A stretch of 64,000 bases of DNA from assembly GCA_032718475.1 (NCBI GenBank), contig JAUCBJ010008112.1, positions 1-64,000 on the forward strand, in the 5' to 3' direction. The position numbers and the translations under genes are program-made. Of the stretch, positions 41,009 to 53,179 are shown piece after piece. Within the stretch, counting starts at the first letter, position 1, and each line of letters opens with the position of its first letter. Under the pieces are notes generated by a model, which worked only from the letters and a program-made list of their open reading frames with translations, made no database searches and was not told the DNA's origin. Origin of the DNA: Nemertoderma westbladi. Its lineage: Eukaryota > Xenacoelomorpha > Nemertodermatida > Nemertodermatidae.

Positions 41009-42860
41009 TTACCTGACTCGTACAGGTTCTGTCAAATTCGGTGTGCAGCAAGATATGATGTTTCGCGCCGCACTTCGCACACCTTGCGTCCGAATAACAG
41101 GTCCGTCGTTGATGTCCTCGTCTGAGGCAATTATAACACAACCGCTTATCCCACATGACGTCACGCCTATCCTTCAGGGATTTCTTTAAGAATTCATCAC
41201 ACCCACTCAAGCCATGTGGCCCGTCGCACAATACACATTTAGGTTTGATGTTACTTACCTTAACCTGCGTTGTGTTGTGCACACTTGTTCTTTCTTCAGG
41301 CTTTCTTCCATGAATTCTCTTAGGAGACATAGGGGGAGTTGTTACCTGTTCTCTCCTGCCACTGGTTTGAGACTTAGATTTACTTACGTCTTTCCTAACT
41401 TTATTGACATAATAAGATCTTTCGGTGTCCGTATAACACACTGGTGTTACCTCTTTCATAGTAACGGCTTTTTCACTTACCTTACTTTCCAGAGTCTTCT
41501 CTCTAGACTGTTTTAGGAGTTGTAATCTTACCTCTCTGTTTAAGAATGACAGAAGGTCCGCCATGGTTGGATCTCTATGTTGTTGGTCCATCAGATAGAG
41601 AACCTTTTTGTCCCAGCGAGTACCTACTCCACCCTTTGGCAAAGTTGATGCTACAGCTCCTACAACCATAGAATTCTGGTATTCATGAGACTTACCCAAC
41701 CAGTCTAGCTGTTTACAGATCTCCTGAATCTCATCGGAAAACTCTATAATCCCGCTGCTAAGAAACTTTCTGGGCGCCATTAATTTCGCATAAAGATATC
41801 TAGCTATGTTTGTCCTATTACCATACCTGATGTTTAGTGTATCCCAAACTTGTCTTAATCCGTCTGGATGTCCAATAAACTTTAACGCCATTAACTTGGG
41901 AGGTCCTTCCAAGCACTTGATGAGGAATCGAAGTTTCTCTCCGTTAGATAGTACAGAGTTCTGTATGATATCTTTATAATATTCATTAAAAAGTAACCAT
42001 TTCATCTCATCTCCATTGAACTTGACGACCTCTCCTACCTTTACTGCTTGACGGGCTTCCGTTCTAGCCATCTGACGTGTAAAACTTTCTTGAGCCATCG
42101 TATTATTTAATATCGAATTATCGGTATATAAATTTCTCGGATTATGATCAGATCTGTATGGGATATCATTATCAACAGTCTTATAATTACCCTTAATAGG
42201 GTTTACTATAGGAGTTTCTACTTCGCTAGCAGTATAGATGTGTGTAGGCTCCACACCTTGCGCATGAAATACTTCAGACCTAATGGGCTGACACATTGTT
42301 ACATGGGGTGGTGGTATACCCATTTGCATATTTACTAATTTATCGCGCTCTAAAGCGATACTTTGTTGTACTTCTTGCAGCTCTAACCTACTCTCTCTTA
42401 CTGTTCCCTTTAACAGTTGAACAGTCCCTTCCAATTCTCGGACTTGCTCGGAAGATTTGTTTTTGTTACCTTCCAGCTGCCCGAGCAGCCATTCCATCCC
42501 CCGTCGTCCCTCGTCCACCCACTCAACCGCGGAGGCGGGAGATGCCAACTTAGTAGCTGGATGGCACATCGGGACGACGGGAGACAGTTTGTTGATAATG
42601 TCTTGTTCGGCGTCTAGGACTGTTTGGGATTCCGTCAGTTGTCTACTGGGCACAGGTAGTTTAGTACTGTGCAAAGGGAATTTAGAGTTAGGTTCTGGAA
42701 GTACAGGGGTCTCTATCATAGGAGTGGCTTCGCTAACAGGCCTAATTATTTCGGGCTCATCTACTATAGTAAGGAGTCTTTCTACTCTAATAATTTGGTC
42801 TGTAGGTTCTTGATGACTTAAGTCTGCATTAGCTAGTTGCCTTCTCACCACAGGAGGCAA
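40983..42860 (-). pseudogene. BEL element 2: gag core with CCHC knuckles
   Basis: 625 codons: Pro-rich spacer, a helix (EQVRELEGTVQLLKGTVRE), the BEL gag core (VGEVVKFNGDEMKW through LDWLGKSHEYQ) and cysteine motifs CVLC...GC, CYNCLRRGHQRRTC and CAKCGAKHH. Very similar to the gag at 61483-64000, so the two are the same or sister families. The N-terminal neighbour lies in another frame, with a one-base shift near 42850-42900. Confidence 0.88.
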
Positions 42861-43765
42861 ATTAGGTACTTCTGCCGGTGTGGCGCTCTTCTACATCCAC
42901 TTGAACGAGATTTATTACCTTTACCCTCGGGATCCGTTGTATCACCTTCATCAGAGGAGGTAAATCCCTGTCTTCTGGGAGTAGATCGACTCAGTAGTTG
43001 CATCTGAGTAGCTGCTCTCTGTTTATTTAAGTAATCTTGTTTCGCCTGAAGATTCTCCAACTCTAGTTGGGTTGTCGCTTCAGATGCTCATCGTTCTGCT
43101 TCTGCCACTGCCGCTGCTGCTACCGCTTTTCTTTCGGCCTCTGCCACTGCCGCTGCCGCTGCCGCCGCTGCTGCTAACTTTCGATCTTCTATTTGCCTTT
43201 TCTTTATTTGTTCTTCTTGGTCCATTACGATGAGGATGCTTTCAGCAAATTTAGCCTCCTCCGCAGCTAATATTTCCGCATCTAAAGAGTCCAACCCGAA
43301 TTTGGCTCCCTCACTATTGGGATGAATTCCAGCTAGCCGTCTTCTTAGCTCTTTGTCACCTATAAATCGTTGATAATCCGACAGATAGATGTCAATAGCA
43401 TCCTTCTTTTGAGGTTTTCCGGATATCGCTTCGCCTTCCACATGAGAAAAGGTGGCATCTGTTGATTCTCCGTGGGTAGCTCGTTCAGTTAGCTGAACCC
43501 TCCATTGTGTTGTTCCCTGGACTTTAACATTCACTCGTTGGAACCAAGTCTTTACAGCCACTTGCAACGACGTGTCTTGGCTTCTCTTCGAGGCTTCCTC
43601 AAAGGCTGAAAGGATTAATCTGATCCGCAAGATACGTTCTCGCACTTGATAAAGCAGCTCTCCCTGCTCTTGAGGTCCTTTTGGTTGTTGGAATAAATGC
43701 TCTTCTAGTCGTTCCAAGGAGTTGAAGAATCCCTGGACATATCCTGCTGCTGACCTCTAAGTCGT
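42845..43765 (-). pseudogene. BEL element 2: gag N-terminal region
   Basis: Frame open from a TAG near 43765 down to 42845 with one internal TGA just before 43080. It encodes a helical region, DAIDIYLSDYQRFIGDKELR and an Ala-rich coiled coil. The intact sister gag reads EKRASDE where this copy reads ER-stop-ASEA, so TGA again replaces Arg. No ATG starts the frame; the sequence loses homology near 43765 where a 59-bp tandem repeat begins, so the 5' end and any 5' LTR are missing. Confidence 0.8.
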
Positions 43766-44031
43766 CTAATAGTGTCTGACAGGAACGAAGCACACCATCG
43801 AGCTAAAATTATATACAACGGGGTCTAATAGTGTCTGACAGGAACGAAGCACACCATCGAGCTAAAATTATATACAACGGGGTCTAATAGTGTCTGACAG
43901 GAACGAAGCACACCATCGAGCTAAAATTATATACAACGGGGTCTAATAGTGTCTGACAGGAACGAAGCACACCATCGAGCTAAAATTATATACAACGGGG
44001 TCTAATAGTGTCTGACAGGAACGAAGCACGG
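43764..44031. repeat. 59-bp tandem repeat (4.5 units)
   Basis: Units starting GTCTAATAGTGTCTGACAGG at 43764, 43823, 43882, 43941 and 44000 (last partial), essentially identical. The array sits exactly at the truncated 5' end of BEL element 2, suggesting that tandem amplification at a junction or in a leader fragment removed the LTR. Confidence 0.95.
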
Positions 44032-44039
44032 TAGATTGG

Positions 44040-44285
44040 CAGACAGATATTCAATGATAACTCAAGAACTAAAGGTGATCTCTTTAATTAAGCCGTTTTC
44101 AGATTTGAAATTCTCATTAAATTATACTATAAATGCAATAAAAATCAACTTTCTGAAATTTAGAACCTTAGAACCAGAGGGCTACCCCCCCCCCCCCCCC
44201 CCCCCTAACTTAAAATACATTTGTAATCATGTTATATTCCGCATTGCGTATTTATTCTAGAACACTATTTATCTTACGACAGATG
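44040..44285 (+). repeat. Poly-C-containing dispersed repeat, copy 1
   Basis: Matches 48938-49145 in the same orientation: GTTTTCAGATTTG, CTCATTAAATT, then a long C run (44187-44206), then AACTTAAAATAC-like sequence. Noncoding. The C tract lies at the same relative place in both copies. Confidence 0.7.
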
Positions 44286-45116
44286 TTTTACATAGTAACA
44301 ACAATAAATTAACATTCAGAGGTTTGAGATACTGGTCAATATAAGTAAGGAAAATCTAAGATAGAAACAATTTTTGTAATTTATTGAAAATAAGTATTAT
44401 GTTTGCAGTAGCCTAAGGAATGGGTTACTAATTTTGTAACATTGTACGTGTCGTGTTATTGCACATGCACACACTGTTACTGGTAATACATGCATAGCTC
44501 GTAGTGCATTTGGAGTACACTGTGGTGGACTCGTAGTGGTGGCTCACTCGTAGTGGACTGTGGCCAAGTAATGCACCGATATAGGCCTACCTCTCTCACC
44601 TCAGGAATACATTCTACCAGCTAGCTAACATTCTCTAGAATTTGTCCTCAATTAGCCGCAGAAGTGAGTTCGAATGTGGACGTCGTGGCCGTTGCATTTA
44701 GGACCCTGCAGTGGTCACCCAAACTTATATTTTACATTTGCATTAATCAGTTTCAGTTTTATTTTGATAATATATTACTTTACACGCTATTGCAGGCCTT
44801 GTCCGCACACTTGCAATACAAATTGCAACGTAGGCTGTAGGCTATACAGTAGTGGTGGCTGAATATTGTCTGTGCAGTAGCTCTCCCATACGTTTGCAAA
44901 CATTATACGCTCTTCTTACACCATGTCCTGCAATATAGTGTCCTAATTCAGTGACATGGAAAATGTTTTTCGACAAATCTTAAGGAGGGTGTGCTTGTTG
45001 TGTTGTTAATGGTTTTGTGCTTTCTTGGTGCTAGATAGAATATTCACAGACATTCTTACTTATTATCTCAGAATGACATTTTTTCATTTTTAAAACACTA
45101 CCGGTACTCCTCATTA
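44286..45116. other. No gene seen
   Basis: AT-rich, with a few imperfect GTAGTGGACT-type words at 44500-44565. A TACCGGTA palindrome (45099-45106) lies immediately before the second minisatellite patch. Confidence 0.5.
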
Positions 45117-46217
45117 GATCACTCATGGTGGTGAACAGGCATTACTTTAGGAAACAGAGTGGAGGGGTTTACTGTGGAAGATCACCCATGGTGGTGAACA
45201 GGCATTATTTTGGGAAGCAGAGTGGAAGGGTTCCACCTTGGTGTAGTGGTCGCATTGAATTCACATCTCCCGTAGGTCGTGGGTTCGATCCTCACATGGG
45301 CCAGGGTAGTTTTCGTTTCGGCACGAATGCTTTAAAGGGACCAGCCAGGGCGCTTCTCTGCCTTGCATCTTTAATTGGTAGCTAAATGAGTACTGGAGTT
45401 TCCTCTGGGGAGTAAAGTTCTGGGGGGACCGCACTGGAAATAAGTCGTCAGACTTTGTGCGTAATCCCTGGCCTAGCGGCCGAAGAAAATTTACTTGTTT
45501 GAATGGTTTACTGTGGAAGATCACCCATGCTGGTGAACAGGCATTCCTTTAGAAACAGAGTGGACGGGTTTACTGTGGAAGATAATCCATGGTGGTGAAC
45601 AGGCATTCCTTTGGAAAACAGAGTGGAAGGGTTTACTGTAGAAGATCACCCATGCTGGTGAACAGGCATTCCTTTAGAAACAGAGTGGAAGGGTTTACTG
45701 TAGAAGATCACCCACGCTGGTGAACAGGCATTCCTTTAGAAACAGAGTGGACGGGTTTACTGTGGAAGATAATCCATGGTGGTGAACAGGCATTCCTTTG
45801 GAAAACAGAGTGGAAGGGTTTACTGTAGAAGATCACCCATGCTGGTGAACAGGCATTCCTTTGGAAACAGAGTGGAAGGGTTTACTGTGGAAGATCATCC
45901 ATGGTGGTGAACAGGAATTCCTTTGGAAAATAGAGTGGAAGGGTTTACTGTATCACCCATGGTGGTGAACAGACATTCCTTTAGAAACAGAGTGGAAGGG
46001 TTTACTCTGGAAAATCACCCATGGTGGTGAACAGGCATTCCTTTGGAAAACAGAGTGGAAGGGTTTACTGTAGAAGATCACCTATGGTGGTGAACAGGCA
46101 TTCCATTACAGACTGAGTGGAATGGATTACGGTGGAAGATCACCCATGGTGGTGTGGTGAACAGGCATTCCTTTGAGAAACAGAGTGGAAGGGTTTACTG
46201 TGGAAGATCACCCATTC
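45117..46217 (+). repeat. 63-bp minisatellite, second locus
   Basis: About 14 more diverged units of the same repeat as 480-4190, same orientation, 41 kb away. A common local variant is CCATGCTGGTGAACAGG with TTTAGAAACAGAG (two bases shorter). It is interrupted by a SINE at 45233-45503. Confidence 0.93.
45233..45503 (+). mobile_element. tRNA-derived SINE inserted in the minisatellite
   Basis: Interrupts one 63-bp unit between GTGGAAGGGTT and TGGTTTACTG. The head has an A box TGGTGTAGTGG (45239-45249) and a B box GGTTCGATCC (45282-45291); the body runs to GCCTAGCGGCCGAAGAAAAT. The short GGTT word at both edges may be part of the target duplication. Non-autonomous; it would be moved by a LINE. 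Confidence 0.75.
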
Positions 46218-47204
46218 CTTGCAGCATTGCATTCCTTGGCTTAACGAGCAGAAAAGCTTCTCCCATTCATATAGATATACTATTTTTAAGTCTAGTCCCG
46301 CCGTGCTCCCAACAAAGTGCGAGGGTTACAGTACTCCCATGCACAGAGCTGTAAGTCCGATGGGCTCATAATTAAGAGACATGATGAGGTTCAGTAGGTT
46401 TTTTGGGACCTCTTGGTAGACCAGTACAGGGTAATAAATAATTATTGTGACAAAACAATAGAATGAATAGACAAAACTACATTTTTGTAGTGCACAATCG
46501 TCCACGTACATGTGCGAAGGAAACTACTAGAAATTCTAGAACGTAGTTATATTGTTAGGAACCAAGAAGTTCTAAGTAGGCCAAGACGCCGGAATTTACT
46601 AGCTAACTTTGCACTTTTTCACTTTACGAGATAGCCCCAGACTTCCTAAACTATTGTTTTTGACGCCTTGGGATATACCCCTGTAATTTTTTCCTGCTAC
46701 TTAGTTTTTTATATATTTTAGACTCGAATTTTTCTATGTCGCGTTATCTATTTATTTTAAAAGATATTGTTGTTTTAGGATTAATTAATAATTGTAACAG
46801 TTCCGTATAGCATTACATTTTTATAACATAAATGATTGTTACCATGGTAACATTATTGAGTTCTAGAACAAAATATATATAATAAACACTATTCTAGAAC
46901 ATAAATAATATAAAAAATATAATGTTCTAGAACATATAGCTATTTATTTTTCAAATTTAAAATAGCTAGTAATAGAAAAAAAATATTTATTTATATTATT
47001 TACCGGTATTTAGGCCTATTAAAAATGTATCTACCAAATTGTATATTTTTTTAAATTTACAGTACTAGCTATATTAAAATTAATGATAATAATAATTAAT
47101 AATAATAAATTAATAATTAATAATTAATAAATTAATGATAATTAATTATGACCCACTGTGTGTGTGAATTCTATGGCCAGAGTGAGGGGTAGGCTACTTT
47201 GTAT
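46218..47204. other. AT-rich, no gene seen
   Basis: Contains TTCTAGAAC words (46534, 46860, 46889, 46922) and a TACCGGTA at 47001-47008. No coding signal. Confidence 0.5.
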
Positions 47205-47430
47205 TATTCGATTGATTCGCAAAGTGAAAATCGCGCTGATTGGCCAAAATACAAACTCTACGCATAAAGAAACAGCTGGCAAGTTTCGTCATGTTAGTTC
47301 TGGATTAAGACAGACGCGTAGTTGCATAAGTTTATACTTCATCCAACACCTTAAAACAATGTTGGCCTTTTTTTAGAGTAGTTCGCGAATTGCACAAAAA
47401 CGACACATTTATGCCGCAAAAGTTTCAACA
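47205..47430 (+). repeat. Dispersed repeat R2, copy 2
   Basis: Same-orientation relative of 13965-14150 (see there). An open frame at 47158-47376 falls inside it and is not conserved in the other copy, so it is not called. Confidence 0.6.
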
Positions 47431-47689
47431 ATATACCTAGTTATTTTTCAAATTTAGAATAGTTAGCGGTAGTAATACAAATTTTTATTTATTTATATTA
47501 TTTATTGTTAAAATTAACATTATTTACCGCTCAGCCATTGGCGGTAAATAAGATTTGCATTATTTACCTAGGTAAGTGGGGATTATTGCTCTTCAATCAG
47601 TCAACTTTGTACTGTAATACATACCATTCTGGGGCATTTTAATTATTTAATGAGTAGCTACGACTAGTAAAATGACATTAATTAATAAT

Positions 47690-47960
47690 CTTCAAATAAA
47701 TAATATGTTCCAGAATATTGTGTATTAGATATAATAAATGGTCTGCCCTGCAGGCGGCCTGTATCGGATGCAAATACCTGCACATTTTGGAACGGCCATT
47801 CTCAACTATTTCTCAACGACATTTACATTTATTTACAAATTTGGAATCCTTGCAACGAAACTTTTCCCTTGGTGTCAACAAATCAAAATAAGGACGAAGA
47901 ATAACTGCGGTGTGACTGGTGCAATGTTTAATTACTTATTAAACAATAATATCTTTTAAT
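47690..47960 (+). repeat. Diverged relative of the fold-back arm
   Basis: Resembles 51120-51320: AATAAATAATATGTTCCAGAAT versus AATAAATAACACGTTCTAGAAT, and TTTGGAATCCTTGCAACG versus TTTGGAATCCTTTCAACG. This shows that the fold-back element belongs to a dispersed family. Confidence 0.6.
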
Positions 47961-48354
47961 AATTATAATAATAAAGGGGTGAATTTAACGATACAATTAC
48001 ATATTGTAGGATAAATAAAACACGTTATTAACCTTTTCGCCCCTCGATCTGACTTATTTAGTACGGTACTAGTGAGTTTTGTGCACAGCCCCCCTCAAAT
48101 TTTTTTTTATACTAGCTAGTGTTTGTTACTTTTTTTTTTAAGTTCTAAAACATACAGTATAGCCTAATCTATTCATTTAATTCTATCCATTCATACTCCC
48201 CCCCCCCCCCCCCCCCATGAACCTTTTTTTAAAATGGCTGTCAATTAGTCTTAAATGATAATATTGCTATTTTGTTATGGTCAACCACAGTATGGAAGGC
48301 CAAATAGCCTTTATAGTAAAATTTGAAAATTTGTAGCCTCCCCCTAGCGGCTGG

Positions 48355-48690
48355 CAGCGGAATTAAAGATTTCACTAAAATTGCTACTAGTCCCTCAATT
48401 TTGGTCCAAATTTCTTGCAACCAACTTTTTCGTACTCAGCGTGATCAACTCTACAAAAGTTATCTTGTAGAATTTTTAATTAGCCAATTTTATTTTAATT
48501 AATTAATTTAATTAATTAATTATCATATTTTTAATTAAAAATGGCTAATTATAAAAAATGGTAATATTTATCAAAATTCCATAAGATAACTTTTAAAGAG
48601 CTACCAAAGCTCGTTTGAATGAGCCATAAACTAAGAAAATTAGTTGAAAAATGACGGAGGAGTAGTAATTCGAAAATGAAAAATGTCATT
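48355..48690. repeat. Diverged inverted repeat (MITE candidate)
   Basis: The left arm (about 48355-48505) and the reverse complement of the right arm (about 48540-48690) align with mismatches: AAAAGTTATCTTGTAGAATTTT against AAAAGTTATCTTATGGAATTTT, and TTAATTAGCCA against TAATTAGCCAT. The centre is a long AATTAATT run. A C-tract (about 48199-48216) lies upstream. Confidence 0.55.
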
Positions 48691-48937
48691 CCGAGAAAAT
48701 GCCCTTCAAAGTTTAAACCGTCCCGCCAAAATTGGCTGTCTGTGTTCTGGTTGGTTAATTATTTCTGGCACGAATGATGCACTTCAACGAGCTAAAATGT
48801 TCATTACTGGGGTTTTCGGGGTCGCTGATTTTATTTCCGATGTCAGTTTTAATTTTTGGTGGAATCTAGTCTATCTGTCTGTCTGTCGGTCTTCTGTCTC
48901 TCTTACAATTTGACGGACAGACCGTCATACGGAAAAA

Positions 48938-49145
48938 AGGTGATAACTCGAGAACCGAAAGAAGTCTCACTAAGCAGTTTTCAGATTTGTAATCCTCATT
49001 AAATTCTACTCTAGGTGAAATAAAGAAACAATAATTTGAAAATTTTACCTGTGGGGGGTATACACCCCCCCCCCCCCCCCTTAATATAAAAATGTTGTTA
49101 TAGAACAATTATATTTTTTGTTCTAGAACAAAAAATAGAAAAAAA
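48938..49145 (+). repeat. Poly-C-containing dispersed repeat, copy 2
   Basis: Counterpart of 44040-44285, with the C run at about 49066-49080. Confidence 0.65.
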
Positions 49146-49344
49146 CAAGCTAATTTGTTCATCTTTTAAATTTTTTATCGTATGTTATCTTTGTATAAAT
49201 TTATTTAAACTAGCTAGTTTTTGTTTCCTTTTTAAAAAAAGGTTCTAGGTACTAGTGTGTTTTGTGCACACACCCCCTCAAATATTTTATACTAGCTAGT
49301 TTTCGTTACTTTTTTAATGTTCTAGAACATATTGTTTATTCATT

Positions 49345-49465
49345 TTTTTTATTAATTTTGTTCTAGAACAAATAATTGTTGTTCTAGAACAAATAATTGT
49401 TGTTCTAGAACAAATAATTGTTGTTCTAGAACAAATAATTGTTGTTCTAGAACAAAATTAATTAA
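49345..49465. repeat. 21-bp tandem array of TTCTAGAA palindromes
   Basis: Five tandem copies of GTTCTAGAACAAATAATTGTT. The core TTCTAGAA has the TTC-nn-GAA geometry of paired heat-shock-factor half-sites. The same core recurs singly at many AT-rich places in the window. Confidence 0.8.
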
Positions 49466-50631
49466 TTAGGTATTTTTGAAGTTATCAAAGCTATTTTTTT
49501 TTTCTCAAATGTTCTAGAACATTTCGTCTATTTATTTTTGTAAAAAGTTGTAAAATGTTCTAGAACAAATATTTTTTGTTCTACAGTAGGACATTTAAAA
49601 AAATGTTATTTTGTGGTGTTTTTATTTGATTAGTAAGTGTTAAAAAGAATTACTAACAACTACTAATTTTCATTGTAGTTAGTGATTTTTATTACATATG
49701 TGATACAAAGATAACATAGAATAAAAAATTATCAAAATTTACAAATTTATATATTTAATGAATAGATAATATGCAAAATGAAAATGTTGGCACGGGCGGA
49801 ACTCTAGCCATAAGTTGGAAGGGGTGTGCCCAAAACAGAGTAGTATCGAAAACATCTCCACTATATGTTCAGTATCTTATCTTAATTTATTCAATTTTAA
49901 GTACTGTAAAGTATACCTGTAGTTGCCATTTCAATTATAAATGGATACATTGTTTTGATGTACCGGTAACTAACTTATGCAAGTGTCATAGCGACATGGA
50001 TAGTCTGTCCTGTAAATGCAACGATAACGAAACGATTAATGAAACGATTTATCTTGCCATGACGACATGATTGTCCTACAGTTATTACGGCATCATCAAC
50101 AACAATTACAGTGAGTTTTGCACATGTCGAGCCTTCATATTCTTGAATATAATGTCTTTATTGTTATCTGACGTTTCCATAACAACCTGGACAGCATCGA
50201 ATGTAGTGTGGTAATTTGACCACGTAACCTATCATGTTTTATGGTTTCTTTAATACTCTATAATATATTTCATTCTTTCAAAAATGTTGATCCGTATAAT
50301 TAAATGCAGAGGAGCCCTGTCTGTATTTGTTTTATGTATGTTATGTATGCTATGTTGCTTAGCTTTTATCACCTTTACTACTGCAGCTGAGATAATCGAG
50401 CTTTATATTTCTATTGCCAACAGAATCCTACAGGAACGCAACCTGAAACCCTCAGACTGACCGCAGTATGACCGAACCGTCGACCTCGAGGTGTTTAATT
50501 GTATTCGCTAACCAGTCGCTGAACTAATATGAAAATATTAGTTTTTTTTTAAATAATTAATAATAAATATTAGTTGTTTTTTATACTTTAATTATGTGTT
50601 ATTTTGTTCAAAACTATTAAGAATTATTACA

Positions 50632-52805
50632 TATACACCATGACCCGTAATATAGTGTCATTTTCTGATGACACGGACCCCCCCCCCCCCCCCAAATTTT
50701 TCTTCAAATCTTTATCATATTGCTTGAAATTTGAAACACAACTAGTTCAACTCACCGTGGTTGTTACCATGAAACCGGAATTTTCGATTTCGCCTTTAAA
50801 TTTTATTTATAAGCGTTTTAAAAAAGTGTCTTTTGCGAAATCGCACCCTCCTGTATCATTGCCATTCTTCACTTCAGTCGTATTTTTTTCATATCAATAA
50901 AAAGCTTGCGTTGCAAGGATTCCAAATATGTAACAATGTCTGAATTTCGTTGAGAAACAGCTGAGATATAGGCGTTCAAAGATTGCAAGAATTATTGTTC
51001 ACTGCAGGCCATTTATTCTATTTAATAAATACACAATATTCTGGAACAATTTGTTTATGTATGATTAGCTACGCAATATAGATATTGTATAGGCATACCG
51101 CTGTTGCCTACCAACTCATAAAATAAATAACACGTTCTAGAATTTTGTGTATTTATTAAATAGAATAAATGGCTTGCAGCGAACAATAATTCTTGCAATC
51201 TTTGAACGCCTATTTCTCAGCTGTTTCTCAATGAAATTCAGATATTGCTACATATTTGGAATCCTTTCAACGCAAGCTTTCTATTGATGTGAAAAAATTA
51301 CGACTAAAGTGAAGAATGGCAATGATACAGAGGGTGCGATTTCGCAAAAGACACTTTTTTAAAACGCTTATAAATAAAATTTAAAGGCGAAATCGAAAAT
51401 TCCGGCTTCATGGTAACAACCACGGTGAGTTGAACTAGTTGTGTTTCAAATTTCAAGCAATATGATAAAGATTTGTAGAAAAATTTGGGGGGGGGGGGGG
51501 GGGGTCCGTGTCATCAGAAAATGACACTATATTACGGATAATTGAATGTACCGACATACTGGTGATGTATATATTAACTTTAAGGTAAACACTAGAGTCT
51601 TACACCCTTTAACTACAAAAAAAATATAGAATCAGGACATTAAGCCCAAAATACCTTCCAGACCCTAAGGCCATCAAGGAACACAAAACAAAACAAACAA
51701 AAAACACAAACACAAGTATAGTATCAGGACATTAAGCCCAAAATACCTTCCAGACCCTAAGGCCATCAAGGAACACAAAACAAAACAAACAAAAAACACA
51801 AACAAAATATATTATACCATGCTCCACATACAAGTATGTATCGCAACCCTAACCCTAAAACCTAGCCGCCATACACTAAATGATACCGGTATTAAACTGC
51901 ACAAAAGCTAAGCCTATATTCTATAAGAAAATATATGACATTTTTGTCGCCGTGAAAGAGGTATGACTAAAACAAAATAATTAATTTGTTAAAAATATGG
52001 TTGCGTTTCGGCGTCTACGACCAGTACGCGCTAATCCTCGACACCTCATCAGCTGGACAGGGAATTAGCCAAGCCTAACTATATTGCACCATTGACCTAA
52101 ATTAATCGCACCATCAACTCAGTTACCACTCAGCCCAAACAGACTTCAGACCTCAGAACATTGGAACACTATAGGCCTACAGTAAGTAAACATGTAACCA
52201 ATGGAAAACTGGTAGTTTGCTAGAGCAAACACACAGCACAAAAATTATATAAGATTTAACAACATGCAGTGATGCCGGAGTTCTGCTCTATCCCAGTAAA
52301 AATTTGGGATATTCATATGTGATAATTGAATGTACCGACATACTGACTAACAGGGGGTTGTGATGTATATATTAACTTTAAGGTAAACACTAGAGTCTTA
52401 CACCCTTTAACTACAAAAAAAATATAGAATATATATGTGGAGCATGGTATAATATATTTTGTTTGTGTTTTTTGTTTGTTTTGTTTTGTGTTTCTTGATG
52501 GCCTTAGGGTCTGGAAGGTATTTTGGGCTTAATGTCCTGATACTATACTTTTGTTTGTGTTTTTTGTTTGTTTTGTTTTGTGTTTCTTGATGGCCTTAGG
52601 GTCTGGAAGGTATTTTGGGCTTAATGTCCTGATACTATACTTTTGTTTGTGTTTTTTGTTTGTTTTGTTTTGTGTTCCTTGATGGCCTTAGGGTCTGGAA
52701 GGTATTTTGGGCTTAATGTCCTGATTCTATATTTTTTTTGTAGTTAAAGGGTGTAAGACTCTAGTGTTTACCTTAAAGTTACTATATTACGGGTCATGGT
52801 GTATA
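50632..52805. mobile_element. Fold-back element with nested insertion
   Basis: The outer inverted repeat starts TATACACCATGACCCG (50632) and ends CGGGTCATGGTGTATA (52805), with arms of about 380 bp (50632-51010 and 51170-51537 plus 52781-52805). The arms include a C tract on the left (about 50679) and the matching G tract on the right (about 51487). The right arm is split by a second element (51538-52780), with ACTATATTACGG present on both sides. Reading frames in the arms are not genes. Confidence 0.85.
51538..52780. mobile_element. Nested fold-back element with internal tandem units
   Basis: Flanked by a 12-bp ACTATATTACGG duplication (51526-51537 and 52781-52792). AACTTTAAGGTAAACACTAG (51576) is inverted at the right end. 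The arms contain a tandem unit of roughly 90 bp with CAGGACATTAAGCCCAAAAT: two copies on the left, three inverted copies on the right. The centre (51832-52432) includes a stray copy of the left end at 52322-52430. Confidence 0.8.
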
Positions 52806-53179
52806 TCAAATAATTATTGAATGATTAAATTTAATTTTAAAATAGTGTTATAAGTTATCAAATGCTTTAATCAAATATGAAGCTTTATCTTAAACCCAAG
52901 ATATGCGAGAGATTTAAGGATGAACTACTGTATCCCTATCAGGATGAACTTGTTTCACAATATTTTGCGGGCATCCCCATACTACTAGGATCGGCATGCT
53001 GCATTGCAGCTGCATTTTTAAGAATGCTGTGCCGGCTTATCGACAAAATTGCACCGCCACAACTCCCTATCACCCATGACATTTGCTAGATCATCCGCAT
53101 CTTCAAGGCCAGTGTCCTTTAAGATGCGTCTCAAGAAAGTCATGGGCTAGCCACCATGCTTATTCACTCCATGAGGCTG

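Noticed and set aside
50450-50525. Another minus-strand tRNA-like SINE
   Set aside because: Only a GGTTCGGTC-like word and a D-loop-like word were seen; the match to A and B boxes is too weak to call.
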